From Lineus longissimus (lineage: Eukaryota > Nemertea > Pilidiophora > Heteronemertea > Lineidae): a DNA stretch of 64,000 nt. The translations under genes were made by a program, and so were the position numbers. The stretch is from the NCBI RefSeq assembly GCF_910592395.1, contig NC_088315.1, positions 7,378,501-7,442,500 of the forward strand. The letters run 5' to 3'. Each line of letters starts with the position of its first letter. Positions within the stretch are counted from its first letter, which is position 1. Below are positions 11,624 to 26,638 of this stretch, in pieces. A model generated the notes under the pieces. That model did not search any database and was not told the origin of the DNA. It saw nothing but the letters and a program-made list of their open reading frames with translations.

Positions 11624-14600
11624 CAGTCATGTTGGTCCCAATGGATAATGATTATACAATTTAACCTCTGATATCAGGACAGGACAGGTAGACTTGTATT
11701 AAACTATTACTTTTGATCATTGCGTTTCAAGTGTCATCGACCGTGTTTAGACAATCTAACCTTACAAACTAATTACAACATAATTAGATCTGTCTGAATA
11801 ACTTGTTAATCCAACAACACCCTCTGTATTCTTAGACAAATGGAACAGGACAAAAATGCATATCAAAATCACATTGCTATCAAGCGCAGAACCCAATACC
11901 CTATTCTTGATGTATCATAAATAATATATTGTTTTGAGAGCGAAATTTGACGAGACGTCGCACTATTATAGTGTTATTCTAACAATTGAGTCGTTATTGC
12001 ATTAACTTTGTTCGAATTGGATCATAAAACTTATCTTCCTTTAATAATTCAGCAGATATTTCGTGCTAGGGCTTCCTGTAGTGGAAACAATGCTGCGGGT
12101 ATGATTAAGCTCTTTTTAACTAGGACCATTCCAACAATAGAATCCAGCATTAAATACACACGAATTTCGGGTCTTGATAAAAAGGAACCATCCACAATGA
12201 TATTTCCACCCTATCTTTGAACAATGTGTCCATACGATTGTTTCATTTGACCACTACTATTTCAGTTCAAGTTCAGACGAGAAACAAAAACATAATTTGT
12301 GCAAAATATAACAGAATGAGATAAATGGATCAAGTCAGTCTGTGTATTCTGTCACTGTGAGTGTAATTTGATTTAAATGGAAGACAGTCACGTTTATAAA
12401 AATGCGTATTGTGGGATCTGTCTGATAATAAAACTTTAATATTTTGTCTCACTGGCAACTTAAATCAAAGAGATTTTAGTGGAATAATATGAAACATTTT
12501 GAAATTGTGCAGAATACACAGACGTGCTCCACTGCTTTATGAACACAGACTCTTGAGTTTAGTGAGATCTTCTAAACAGAAATGTTGCATTGTCTCGTCG
12601 TATTTCTATATCAAGTGTTTAAAAGATTTGAATATCTTGAAATGAAATGAAAGGAGTGAATACAATGAATGATGCACCTATACACCTAGAACAACAGCCC
12701 TGCAGTATAATGAAACCCTTTTAGCGTCTAACCTATCGATACAGAGATTGCCAAGCTATTATCACTAAATGTATTGACAATCGTTTCCCATTGTCAAGTC
12801 CCATATCTATAGCTGTGAAGTCGCACCCTCCCGATATCTCGTCACTTACGCTACTCGAGTTATACATGGAAATCCTATAACCCAGCAATCCAAAAGGTAT
12901 CTCATCATGACGGGCCAGAGCACTCTAAAGCTCTGCATTCTGCATGCCATTGTGATCGCATTGCTCGAGAGTGACATATGTCGTTGAGCTGATATCAGGC
13001 GTAATTGCGTCGATAGCCTCTCTATGGCCGACCCTTGTCATACAGAGAAACAATAGTTCAATAAATCGTGCTTTTAATGTAACAGCATTTGTTCTGCACT
13101 CTCGACGCGCACAATTTTCACGGTCGGAGTGCCAGATAATGGCACTGGTTCAATTCAATAATGCACAGGATAAAGGGATGCCATCAATGCTTATAAAAGC
13201 GTCTAATGCTGACCCATTGGGATATTCTTGAGCTAGCTCGCGACCGCCGTAAATGGTCTGGATGGAGTAAGGTACGCCTCACTGCTCTAATGAGGAGCTG
13301 GGTTGTCTGGGACTAGACAAGTAATCAATGCTGAATTAGAGGCAGTATTCATCTGGCCTATACCTGCAAATCTGCTGTTAAATTCAAAGTGATACCGCTG
13401 AAAGCAACATTGAGATTTGAAACTTCCCAAAATTCTATCAAACTTCAAATCAGATCAAGAAACTGACCAGAATACTAATCAGTCAGAATATAATACAAAT
13501 GCAAGGGTGTCTCGTGGTTCCAGTTTTAAAATTCCCAACACCGCTGACATCTGACTTGGAATTATTTGGACGTGTTTTAAATTACTCTCCGTCACCACTT
13601 CGTAGATTCCAGCGGATCAACAATCACACGGGAAACTACCTTGAAATGAATGCTGACAATCGGTAATCTGGCGGGAAATTTTGTTATCAAACTTTTCAGC
13701 TGGTTTCATTAATTTCATCCATGGAGAGTTCAATAGAATTATTCGCCATTCTGTTGCATTCAGACACAGTGTTTAAAATTCTCGACACGAGTTTGTCACG
13801 ACTTCCATTTTCTATGGCCGCCCTAATAGAAATTCATGTCTTTGAAAGCAATTATGATTTTGACAATCGTAGTAATTCTTATGGACACATCGTGAATTTC
13901 ACGTAAATTAATCAAATAATCTGAATGTTCATTATCTGATCAACATTTCACGTACACTGGATGAGACTTGAATAATTATCTCGAGAATTTTAAAGGAAAA
14001 TATGGGAGGGGATCTTAAAGTGCTTGGGGAGGACAGTCGAGCTGTGATTTTAATGTGGAAAACCGTCCACATGCATGTAAATCGAACCTATTTCTTGGAG
14101 TTACCAGTTGGTCTCTCTGTTGCAACAGAAGGAAAAAGTAAGAGAGTGTCACAATAACTGATGAGAGTCTCTAAAGAAGACACTAACAGAAGCTACAATC
14201 TATGGACTTCTTAGAACCAAGAACAAGGGAGAAACCGTGTTCAATTGCAGCCAACCAGGCAGGCCCTGCCACAATTATCATCCTCCATCGAAAAATCCTC
14301 GCTCGCTTTCAACTTGTTACAAAGCCTTTACTGTTCTTATTTAATCGAGCGAGCGTTTGTCGTGCTCACGCCCCAACAATGGTAATCTTGGACAAAGTGC
14401 TTTGTGGTGGGGTACGATAGCCAAGATTGTCACCAATCACAATGGTGATTATTAGAGGCGAGGGTTCGTTATGTGACGAGGTGAAGAGGGGATCTTGCAA
14501 GGTGACAAGAGGAGCACGTCAGGTGCAGAGACAAAGGTGATAATGTAACACATCTTATATTTGGACTTATCAAAATTCTTTGGCGAGGTTTGGCCCAGTA

Positions 14601-14762
14601 GTGTGCGTGTATGGTAATGATATGCCAGTTTTTATAAAGCACTTTCAACTGACCAGGATCTGTAACATAGCGTTTCAGAACTACCACTATCATACGTGTC
14701 ATAGGTCTCCACAGAAGCACCCATGGGTACCAGCAGCAGCCATCATTTCAGCACACATCTGA

Positions 14763-14845
14763 GCTCCGTGACTAAACCAGGGTGTGAATCCACAACCTTG
14801 GGTTGAGAGTCGGACATCTAAACCAGTACGCCACTGCGCTCCACT
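14763..14845 (-). mobile_element. tRNA-derived SINE head
   Basis: Read on the minus strand, GGAGCGCAGTGGCGTACTGG carries an A-box-like TGGCGTACTGG and the sequence then continues GTTTAGATGTCCGACTCTCAACCC and a B-box-like GGTTGTGGATTCACACC. This is the layout of the tRNA-related head of a SINE, with a degenerate B box and no proper tRNA arms. The body probably runs on towards 14700 or lower, but its 3' end could not be fixed. Confidence 0.6.
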
Positions 14846-17800
14846 GTGTTCCTGATAACTCAGTCCCCATAAGTTCAAAATCAAAGGTGACTGCACGTTG
14901 AGGCTGCTGATGTTTGGCCATTTCCATCTGTAGTTTCCTCAGTCACATCAAAAGCAACATCATAATGAATGATGCTAATGCCCAACTCGGTCTCTAAACT
15001 ATATCAAAGCAACCATCCTGACAGCTCATCGCAGCGTAGCACTTGTCCAAGTTTCGTCACAAGAGCAAATTGCCAAGAAATACCAATATAATCAAGTCAG
15101 AGAAACCATTCACAGAGCAAGACGTTAGTGCCCGATGTCAAAGATGGCAAATTGTCCCAAGTGTTTCAGTTGTCACTTTCCCAAACCCATTCACACTATA
15201 AAGGCGAGTCGCATCCACGTAACTGAGCCATTATGGTCTACATCACATGACAGCTGACACCCCCTTTATAACAAGACGACATCAACGAATAAGTCGTGCA
15301 AATTGTCGAGAAAATTGTCAGAGTCGACGCTATCCTAATTATCTTTGAAAAGTTGCCATCTTTGTTTGTACAACCAGAGTAGTTCTTTGACTCTGTAATT
15401 CTCATTTACTGTCGTCCACTTGCCAAGCTAATTTCAGACAATTAGTCGTGTTTTCGATTCGGTGGTAATATGACCCGAACTTGTCTGAGAAAAACGGAAT
15501 CTGGCACAACGGGAGGGATATCAGAGACATGGGAAGCCTCTTTACATTACCAAAATCATAACAGATTTGCCCGGCAACATAATAAAGATTACCAAAACTT
15601 CTGTAAATAAGGCCAGTTCAGTAGATTTGAAACCGAACCTTCGTCGACTGTAGAAGAATTTCTTCCAAACATCCAATTGGAAAATGAGGCGGGTTCCACA
15701 GTTAGCTTTTGTAATCCTAGACATTGTCTATTTGTGCTTGAGGCGGTGACACTGCAGTTATCACCTTAATCCAAGTTCTTGTGGCGTTTTTTCTCCGCCT
15801 AATTTGGCGCTGATACAGACTGGTGATTTTTTTCTGCGTAAATGGGCTAGCGCTTTGGGCGGATTTACAAGTTAATGGTAATATTTGTTTGTTTGAAGTA
15901 TCGCCTGTTTTGATGAATGGAATACTTTGATTAGATAACGAGGACATCAGCTAATAGGATAACATGAAGCTTTTGTGTCAAAGCCGTTTTGTAATTCTGG
16001 GAGCGGAAGGAGGGGGCAAAGTAATCAGGGTATCAGAAGGTCTTTGCATTACGGGTCTTAGAATTCTTCTCAGTTTAGTTTTGAGAGAGAGAGTTTAAAA
16101 TCCTTGTGATAAACCTGTTCGCTTACTTTAATGGCATTCTTGTCATGAATGAGGATTATCTGTTTTGGCAAAGAATTGAGAAATGAATGTACGATTTATG
16201 CCCAAATGATAAACTTATTCATGACACAAGTTCAAGAAACGTTTAAAAGCAGTCTGTCCTCCCTTTAGCGGCCTCGTCCACTATTTACCTTGGGCAAGGA
16301 AGATAAAGGGTTAACCAGAGTGCCCACCCTTCCAGTGCCTCACCTTCGATTATTTACCCTGGTAGAGAAAGGCTAATCTCATCAAGCTCACAATGAACAA
16401 GACAAATAAATCTCCGACACTTTGTTCAATCATCGAGCAACGAAAATTCCAAATTCACAACGCGATTCTCAACTGCAAATTTGCTTTTTACATCTCAGCG
16501 AATCTGGATCCGCAGGTTCAGAGGCAAAACAGAATCGCTGAAAACAAATCAGTGACATTGTGAACCGTTGTATTTGTTCTAACTTTAAGGCCCTTAGTCC
16601 TTGTTGCCTTTTCTACTGTTACTTTCGGGTACAACAGAATTATCTCCCAATCTGACGCTCTGATCAGTTCTTGCGTTCATTTTCCGAAGATCACACGACA
16701 AACGTGTTTTCTCCATCAGCAACTCCCGGTATCTTCTAAAGACGAGATGTTAAATTTTGTTGCCCTAGTATCGCAAAGGTGGCATCCTAATGTCTACCAA
16801 CAAAGACATGGAAATCATGCCCGAGAAAAACCCAACGCAAATATTTGGAGAAACGATCAACTGATTTCAAACTGTCTTAGCATCGGCAGATCTTTACCCA
16901 CATTGTCCCGAAATCCTGTCCAAACAGACAATAATCTTCCGACAAGAGCGTGGAGTATTTTCCAACCTGTTCTTCTCTCATGGTAGGAAATTAAACTTGT
17001 TGAAATTCACCCCGACTGTTTTAATGGCGCTGCGTTTTCACACTGAGATGCTGGGCCATGAATTGGAAATTTAACATGTCGCCATCAAAAAGTGTCTGGA
17101 ACGTTTAAAAAAATCCAAACCATGGGACAGCCTTTTCCCACCAAATAGTTGATCATCCCCACCATGATTAAGCTAATGCTGTGATTTTACCCCAAGGTGA
17201 GTGATAATTTCATCACTACCATGCACTCATTTAGTAACTGCACAAGTATGAGCTTTGGCCTACTTCTTCAGGTGTCTAATTTGGCCCTATCGTGCGAATT
17301 CTGTTTTAAAATGGTGGATGCACTTTTACATGGATGTAAAAGTTGGAAACGAAATGAAATTTGACAGGAAACTTTCACAGACCGAGACCACCATTCTGAA
17401 GCAACATCCAGAATGGAATGACTCAGTGCCTGATGCGACAGTCATGAGCAAGGGATTCCATGCGATTGAGGGTTTAGTCACGTTGCGGTCAGCATCTTGT
17501 TTGTGTCGTCGCTTCTGGCAATCTTGGGCTCACTGCGCTGTGCGTCTCATAGGTACCAAAAGTTGCACAGGCAGTGGAAAGTCTGTTGTGATGGATGGTA
17601 GTCGCTGAATTGAACATTTTGAAAGGTATCAACAACCATGTGCAATTGCATCTCCAATTTTTGGAATATTCGGAGGCAGTCATAGATTTGTGAAAGCATT
17701 TGTCAAATTCTTGCTCCTGTTCCTCCATCTTTGGCATGCTCAGTAAGCTGCTATATCCAGCCTGACACGGTCTGGCAATTTAAGGATCCAAGATAATTGT

Positions 17801-20800
17801 CACATTGGGCTGTGAGTCATACCGGAATGTTGCTGCAGGAGGGTCTAGTCATCCACATCTTTGATGCAGCATCGGAGACAAAGCTGAAATTACAATCTGA
17901 TATCATAAAGGACTGTTAAATTAATCCACCAGTTGAAGAAGTCATGGTATGACAACTTGATGAGCTGGTTGCCTTTCCTCACATTTCAACATCATATTCC
18001 ACTGACCTGGGCCCACGATAGATCATGCCAAATGATGACTCATCCAGGTAGCCTACTATTGCATTATAGTGCATTACCTGATGCACTAGGAGAACCTCTC
18101 TACCTGGTGCTGAAGGAAAGAATGACAGGCGATATGCACACCCGCTTTTATAGTAGAGGCCCTAGGTTTAAGTGGAACCACCAATTTTCAGCTAGGCTTA
18201 CTCAAGTTGATGCATTGGCCTTGTTGTCTTCAATGATGCAGTCTCTTTGAAGATACCTTAGAACAACGATAGCTTGTTACATTGGAATTCCCGTAATACT
18301 ATCGAATATCTTATGAGAAGAAAATTGCACATCTCAGTCGAGGCAGTATTCGATTCTATTTGAAATCTAGTACCGTTCCAACCAGATTTGTAATATTTCA
18401 CAAAGATTTAAAATTTCACAAACTGATGCATGCGAGAAGACAATTTAAATCCGATCTCATCTGTAATAGAAGAATTCTCTATTAATAATAGAACTTGGAC
18501 AAAGTAAGGATATTTATCTCATACGAGTCTGTTCTCCAATGTTTCGGCCCTCGGGCAGGGCTTTGTTCTTGGTCACATCTGATGTGGCAGCCATGGATGA
18601 TATGAAGGCTGACTGCGCCATTCTGGTGCTATATCAGTTGACAGGAATGGACGTAAAACTTGGAAAGCGGCAAGAAATACTAATCGTTCCTTTTTGCCGC
18701 AAGGCGTTTACGCTTAAGGAAAAAATGCAAATAAGTTGTTACAAAAGATAACTTTTGAACAAAACCACCACATATCTTTGGTCACAAAGAGTTAATACAA
18801 TTCTCTAAAAACCTTGAGGGTTCTTTCCAAAAGTGACATATTATCGTTTTCTCTTATGAATAGATTCATTTCACAAAATTATCATCTTTCAAAAAAACTA
18901 AGAAGGTGTTTTTGTTCATCAGATATGCATAATCTTTTCGACACTGTGAAACAAAATATGCCATCTGACCAAGCGATTATACACTTCTCGAAATAAAAAA
19001 ACAAATCCATGGGTATCTTTTTCTGTTTCTTTATTCATTAATTCGTTTGTAGGTCGAAGGATTTCTAACTTTTCCTCCTTGTCCTTAGTTCTGATCAAAG
19101 TAACATCCCTTCCGTTCATGCCACGACCATTGCGTGCCGGAGAGTGGTATGGGAACCAAACTACCCATGAATCAATCCACAATCTGCAGGAGGCTTCTGC
19201 CCAAATTGATGTGTCACATCACTTCAATTCTCAAACAAAAAAACTTCCGAAAAATCAACAGACTAATATAACTCATACAGAAAATGGTAAATTAAGCTGG
19301 CATATTTTGCAACAGTTAACTAGTGTTTTATCATCTAATTCCCTAACGACTCAACTTCGTATTCATCATCATAGACCAATTCATATAAACGTCCGATAGA
19401 TGATGGATCTACCCTCAACGAGCGCGTTCTGACTTTGGCCTTATCGCTGATACATAGATTCATTTTCGAGAAAAGATCATATCGGCATCATCACAATAAG
19501 TCGCGATAACCCCTCTGCTCTGTGGCTAATGCCTCATTGCCTATATCAATGGCTTGTCAATGATCTGTCAAAAGGCGGTATTTAAATACCTGTAGACCTC
19601 ACGATATATGGCGTTTCTGAAGCTTGGATAACTGGCAACAACTTTTTGGTTGCATTTTGTTTTGACCGTGAGACGTTCTACATGTCCTAAGTTCGTGGTC
19701 TTGGGAAGTTATGTTTCTTTTATAGTCTAGCGTATGTTTAGATGATCAAGTTGTTGTGCACGCCTTTGAAGGCTGCAGTGCCAAGATCCGTCTGTAATCA
19801 ACTTGGTTAGGTCGAATGTTCCCCTAGAAATAAGGAGTCGTGGGAAGCGGTCTGGGTCGCTTATCATTGGTCACCTGAAGAATATCAATCGCACCGACAG
19901 TGCCCCCCCCCCCCCCCCCCCGTTAAATCAGGAGTTGACATACAACTTTCACTAGCAACTACACCACTACCAACATCTCAGAAACGCGAAACAATATCAG
20001 TAATCTTCGAGAGAAAAAAACATGTTACTTTTGAGTAGCGTTTACTTTGTCACAGCCATGTGTTATTGGACAATCCATGCATTAGACAGCTTCCATGGCA
20101 AGGGTTTGAAATTCCGTCAACTCCTACCAGATCACGTTTTTCACAAACAAAGAATTTCGCGTTTCTTATGAAAAGTATTCTCGATGTAAAATTATTAGTT
20201 TCGGTCGGTCGATTTCGTATTGACAGCCATCCAGTCGAAGTAAGATCGTTTTTTTATTACAAAGGCTGTGTGTTTTCTATTGAGACTGTTTTCAACTGAG
20301 TCGTGTTTTCTTGTTGGGGAAACAGTTCATTTGTTCGCAGTTCACTTCTTTTGGAACTGATGAAAATTATCCAAGCGTTTGACAGGATTTCATAACTTTT
20401 ACTCTTTAGGACTGCAAAACATCTTTTTTTCTCAAAACATGAAGAATTGCAAAAATTTTGTGGCAATTCCAATTGTTGCAACACATTCTTTTCCCCAAGA
20501 AAACATACTGATAAATGGCTAAGTGGTGCTACAGTTGGGCATGGGCGACTCCATCTTGAGCTTAACTGCTCCATCCATTTGGATGGGTGTTGTTTTGTTC
20601 ATCTCGCTAAGGCACCAGTTTTAAGTAGCCTTGGTTTTTGGCCTCATTTAAGGGATGGAGCAATGAGGGGCTACGTTTCTTCATAAAGGACACTGATCTG
20701 AATTCTTGGCCAAGTCACTTGTCATCGTAAGAAACCAGACACTTGAGTAATGATATATCTAACAATTCTTCAATTGACGAAATTGGATTTGAAAATGCCG

Positions 20801-23800
20801 TCATTTTGAAATGTTATGTTTCGCCCCTGGGGGTAGTATTGCTGTGGTCCAATTCATGTGAGATTGCACATTCTCATGTGTAGACCGTGGGGGTCAATGT
20901 ACTGTTAGTGCGACATCTTAAGATGAAATAGAACTAAGTGGTTTAGCACTGAATGGAAAGGTATGAAATAGCAATTTAAGTTTTGTCAATTCGCGTTTTA
21001 CAATATCTTAGCATGATAGATTCGTCAAGTCATTCTATGTATGATTGTATCACACATTTATTGTGATAGTCGATCATCAGGATATGGCACTATTTGGCGA
21101 TATAATTCTCTAAAACTCAAGTTATTGCCACAATTTAATCCTGAGGGGTTCCATCTTTGGTTTGGCTATCAACATTCTCAGTGTTGTCTTCGTCACATCG
21201 TGGTCCCAGATGAAGAAAGAACTTTGTTGCTTCAGCTGAGGTCTGTGGTTTCGCATTTGACTTAACATACTTTAGAGTATTTCGAAAAGAATTTCTTTAG
21301 GAATCGAGGCCCTTGTATTCTGAGGTCGTTACAGAGTATATCAACAGTTGCGACAAATAGTTATATTGCCTGGAGCACTGCGAGAAAGTCAACAATACAA
21401 AATTGACACTTGGTATATGAAGAAATAAATGAAAACACCGAAAACTTGTGCTCAAATGAAAGTAATAAAACAGAAGTGTACTAAACAACTGTCATCCTTG
21501 GACAAAAGACAGCTCTTATAACTACTGTCCAGTTTATCATGAGTACCCAGCGATATTGACGTAGCACAGGAGAGAAACCTTCATATACTTCTCAAAGTTT
21601 TCTCCGCATATTAATAACAACTTTGCACGGCACCCGACAAGTCCTTTTATGAACATGAACAAAATAAAACACAATTTCCTCCATGTCAAGTTCTTTTCAC
21701 GTGAAAGTTTCCCGGGACAAATAGAAGTGTCCAGGCTTTTTCCACCATGAGTATCTGAAGTTACATTTTTGATAACGCTCAAGTCTGACATCACTGTTAT
21801 CGCAAATATTACTTATTCATATTTTTGCGGCCAATCGCAGTATTGTCAGCGTGTTTTCAAATTTCTCGTTGGCGTTTACAGCGGCTTCCTGACTTTTGAT
21901 ATCGAATAACAATTAACAGGCATCAGTGTTAATGTCGGTATGAAGAATAAGACACTATCTCTCGACTGTTGAAGAATAATGACATGCGCTATCTGACGAT
22001 GGTGTGAAGCGTGTTTACCGAGCTGTCAAGTAGAAACCCCAGTTGCCCGTCGCTATTGATAACCAACTACAATATCACAATGCAGAAATATCCAACGACG
22101 ATGAGGGATTATTCATATCTTTGACTCTTGACACTGTTTCATAACTATCGTTTAGAAAGTGGCTGTCATAAGTATCGAGGGATTTGTACAAAAATGTATC
22201 GCCTATTCCATGGACAGGATCGGACAATGTGATACCGGTAACGCCACTGCTGAATGGAATTATTCATTTCTCGGCTTCGGCGCAATTTTAGACAATATGG
22301 TATGAGTGGCGCTGTCAGGACGTTTAGATACCGCTGCGAGGGAAGCTAGCCTATCTATGCGCAGTTCTTGATGGGATGACACAGTGTCTCTCAGAACAAG
22401 ATAAGGGATTAACTAAGGGAAGCTGATATCAGAAACGTTTGAAGACAATATAACTTTCTCATTCATCTTGTGTTCTGTTTCTGATATTTTATTCAAAGTG
22501 GCTTAAAATTTCTCTTAACCACTTTTTGAAAGCTTTTGATTCTTCTGATACAAATTGTGAATTTCAACTTTGAAATCAAATTGTGTCTAATTGATAAAAG
22601 ATGGAAAATGTTTGCATGATAAGGGCTTCTGGTAGAAGACACACATCATCGTTCAACCAACTCATCTCATCGCATCCAGACAAGATATGAAAATATAAAG
22701 TACATACAATATTCATCTCAAAGGTGTCATGAAAAATTGCCCCAAAAAGAGTGCAAAAAGAAGTTAACACCTTTCTTTATTCAATTTCAATGAAAAATTT
22801 ATAGTTCTGTATCAACAGAATTGTAGCAAACTTTTCATATTGAATTATTCACGTGTTTACTGCTCTAAAAGTGGTGAACAAAGTACCGTAATGTGTTAAA
22901 CTGTTACCATGGCCGAGCTCTAATCGGTACTAAAAGTCTCATTAGGTATTTTAAACGAAGCATTGTGAAAATAGTCCATTTTCGAGTCTCCATTATGCAT
23001 GTGTTAATCTGTCATCATTTTTGCATAATCGTGTATTATGAGATTGATGGGGTTATTCGCCTCGCCAGTATTTTTGTTGTGGCGTTGGTTATTTGTTTTA
23101 TCGAGCTTTGAAATCGAGAGTATTTTCCGAGCATTCAAGAACCGGAGTCTGAAGGCAAAATAATGGCACTTTTCCTGGCCTTTGAATGTCTACCACATTT
23201 AGCAGCGTAGCCCCTGTTTCAAGCACAGCTATTATTCCTCATGTCCCCAAAGTTCGAGCCACATCTTTGACACAGTACTCCATGGCACAGCCCGGCCCCC
23301 CAAGTACGCCTTCAAGTCTCCAGGGACACAATAAAGGCACAACACAAAACTACATCAACGTGTTATCAAACATTCTGTTATCAAAAATTGAATTTATTAA
23401 ACATTATTCTATTTCCAATCAGATTCCAATAGACGTCTTTCCAAATGAAAGGCTTCTTAATGACAAACGAGATTTAGAATGACAGACTTGTGCCGTCGGC
23501 CCAGTAGCGCTGCATGCCATATACGACTCCGCATTCCACATTCGTTATCTCGGGGTTTCTCCAACCCATTCTTATATTGTCTCAGCAACCGTGATTGCGC
23601 GCAATCAATGCCCACTCTTCTTATGGCCTATAATTTTTCGACGATTCTATTCAAAGTAAATTGCACTGCTCAATCGGAATCTGTCAGCTCTTGATAGTAG
23701 TACATTAGGCATGATGATTTTCGCATTGTTAAGAGCAAGGTCTTGAACGGAGTCACAGTGCTTGTACGAAAGTGGCTATTGTCTGCGTAGTGGCATGCCA

Positions 23801-23828
23801 TTGTCCTTTGACAATTTACGTGATTGGT
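14846..23828. other. Gene-free stretch
   Basis: No convincing exon. Frames of up to about 117 codons (for example 17255-17608) have no splice boundaries or protein family character. It contains the 19-base C run. Nothing else was identified. Confidence 0.55.
19903..19921. repeat. 19-base C homopolymer
   Basis: An uninterrupted run of C on the plus strand. The exact length is vulnerable to sequencing error. It sits in gene-free sequence. Confidence 0.85.
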
Positions 23829-24068
23829 TCAGGTCGTAGGGATTGCCGCGAGGTCTCGACAAACATCTTCGAGATGCTCTTGACAATTGTAGATTTCTTC
23901 TGGATTCCTTGCGCATGAGGTGGCTGTAAAGAAATGTGATTCTATTGTTGTTGAAAGCCGTGTGTTAATGGTCGACCCTTTTACGTTGATGAGGTTGGGG
24001 GGTTCGATTGATCTGCCGTCTAAGTGTACCGTGTTGGGGTTCAGTTTCTTGAGCTGTTTCGGTTTCAT
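23829..24068 (-). CDS. Candidate minus-strand exon, unknown protein
   Basis: The minus strand is open for 79 codons plus stop. Immediately upstream of the first codons it shows a good acceptor (actgcttattttcag, then GATATGAAACCG). The product includes NPNTVHLDGRSIEPPNLINV and a Cys-containing C-terminal part ending DLAAIPTT. Its composition looks protein-like and the stop could be a real terminus. No family is recognised and no partner exon was identified. It could be a relic of a mobile element or chance. Confidence 0.2.
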   Translation of the reverse strand: MKPKQLKKLNPNTVHLDGRSIEPPNLINVKGSTINTRLSTTIESHFFTATSCARNPEEIYNCQEHLEDVCRDLAAIPTT

Positions 24069-26580
24069 ATCCTGAAAATAAGCAGTACTTTACCAGAACT
24101 TACTTATAGTACCGGTTCTGCCAGTACGTTGAGCCAATATTTTTGGACCCCAGTGAAATGCTGATGATTACCACACATAATACAACCAAAGGTTCCTTTT
24201 GGTACACCCTGTAATTTGACCATGCACTTTTGTCCAACGTTTGAATGGCTTTCTTAAAACAAATTAAGGAATGACCCAGCAGAGCTGAAGGGTTGTAAAT
24301 AACTCTCTAAGAACAAGATCAAATTGCCATCTATCCGTTCAAGGATGCGAGAGATAGGAGTTAAAAGGAAGTGTGTCCCATCTTCATATCAGAAACGGAA
24401 GTTAGCCACATTATCTTTGAATTAAACCTTTTCATATTGTTGCCTATAGTCATTCCAAATCAGGAGAGCGAAAATGGCAATACATCCCATGTACATTCTC
24501 TATACATTTCCTACCTCCTAAAAGAGTGGGATACACTTGTATGAGATTTCAAGGGTTGCGGTCAATAACCCTGTCCTGAACCAAAGCAGCGATACATTTA
24601 CAATTAAGCGTTTGGTAAGTGTTGTGGGCCGGAAGAGTCACATTTGAACTGAAAATCATCATTATTTGCACCGTTTCCGGCAAGATTCGGTAAAATGTAT
24701 TAAGACGCACTGAAGTGGTGGATAGCTTTTAGCTAAGAATGCATATCAATAAAACACCTCTTAATTGTTAGTTTTAATGGCTTCTGGTGGCAAAGTTTCT
24801 TGACCGTATGGAAGTACTTTCTTGGAGCAAACGCAATCTTTGAGATGATGACTGTATTTCTCCTTTCCACAGATTTAGGTGAAGAGCTTCAACTGTCTAA
24901 GCTGTCCACAATGTTTTCGGCGACCATCGGCCGATTTCTTATACTTATGATTTTAAACGTTTTATGTACTGGTGTACTGACGTATGTTTTATTCATAACA
25001 TATTGGAATGATTTCACAGCCTATGAATTTGATTTACGCCACGGTGGAATACTTATAAAACGAATGTATCATAATTTGATTAAATGTCCGATGTTTTTAC
25101 CTCCTGTTGCATTGGACAGTTTGTGAGACAATCAAAAAGCAAAGGATTCTGTGGAAAATAAAGGAAAAGTAGAAAATGCTTCAGTTTGTTATCATCATAT
25201 ATTCAAAACATTTAAGACTCACATTGCCATACTTAGACATTCACCATTGGAGACCACTCTAAGCCATCAACATTTCCTTGTCAAAATCACTAAGTATTGT
25301 TCTTCGAGCCGGCAGCGTTCAGTGTCCAAATTCGATTCATCACCGCTCTACAGGGAATTGCAGTAAATTACTATGCATTTTCATTTGAAATAGTTGAACA
25401 TTTACATCCTCTGGGAGTCTTTATATTGTGTCTAAATTATCATAGTCAATAGTAGTAGTGTTTAACAAAGCTTTGGTGAATGTATGGCTGATCAGTAGTT
25501 GGGGTGATAATATTGTAAACTACTGTTAGCAGCATAAGCCAGACTGAAGAAGTGATTGTTTCCTTCAGATGGTGAACAGACTCGCAAGTGGGATCCAGAC
25601 CAAGTCGAGGTTCTGGTCAGCAGGACATCTGGGCCATGAAGTACATCCTCAGTACAACCAATTCAATCACAATTGGCTTCAATTACAAATCTAATTCACT
25701 GAGAACATTGAAACCATGGCTAATGTTCGAATAACAAAATAAATGTTGATAACAACAGGGGGAAACAGGTTAGTAGAGAAAGGAGGAAATATCTTAAATG
25801 CCACAAAAAACTTAAAATATCACAAAAATGAATGGCTAACAAACATTTCAAGGTTTACAGTAACCAAACAGGAGATGCTGTGCCAACACCTTTAAGCCAG
25901 TGAAGGTGTATCTGTTACACACAGGCCTATTAAGACTTTTATACAAGCGCCCTCTCTACTAGCTTAAAGATGTCAACACAGTATATTCTCCATCCTGCAC
26001 TTGTTTACCCACACCTTCCAGTCGACCAGGATACACCTCATTGTAACCCGTCCATTCAACTTTTATCGCCAGATAACAGAGTACGCTATCATGTTGAGAG
26101 CGAGAAGCAGTTGTTTGGGCCATTCAGCGAGAATTAATGCCATCGCGGCTATCTTCCTGACCATGAGTAGTCCGATGCCATCTGGTAACCCCGCGCAGTC
26201 AAACCAGAATAGCGCACGATTGCAATGTTCTGTAAACCAGATGCTTTTGCTGGGTAGATTTAATTGTTCTAGTCAAGGTTTTGTTAAGCTAACTATAGAC
26301 TGGATAATGTTTGCAACCATTTCATTTTTGCGGTTCTGGTGGCAAACGCGAAATTCAAACTTGCTTTTATATTAACTCCTAATGCATAAAATATTAGATT
26401 TGACAGCAAATGCAGAATTTAGTCCACCAAGATTGATAAAATGATCAAATTCGTGAACATTACCAAGTTTACAGCATTTCCTATTTTGCTACAATTATCT
26501 TTATAGGTTATGATGTTTCATTGGGTTGTTGTTTGAAATAGTGACCCTATGATCAACTAAAACATTGGCACATCTCAATG

Positions 26581-26638
26581 TCACCTCATTCCTGAGATGG
26601 CCTGTTAACTTCACCTCATTCGAGATGGCCTGTTAGAT
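26581..26638. repeat. 30-bp tandem duplication
   Basis: TCACCTCATTCCTGAGATGG and its downstream CCTGTTA are repeated once with a 2-base deletion. Confidence 0.7.

Larger units (their letters stand above)
8021..14762. other. Gene-free stretch, possible regulatory segments
   Basis: Apart from the duplicated GGTAATTAAG element and the dispersed repeat at 11.4 kb, no gene is seen. The stretches 10160-10680 and 12750-13300 look unique and moderately CpG-containing, and could be conserved non-coding sequence. This cannot be shown without comparison to another species. Confidence 0.5.

Noticed and set aside
17255-17608. 117-codon plus-strand ORF
   Set aside because: No splice signals, no recognisable family, and similar-length frames occur by chance in this window.
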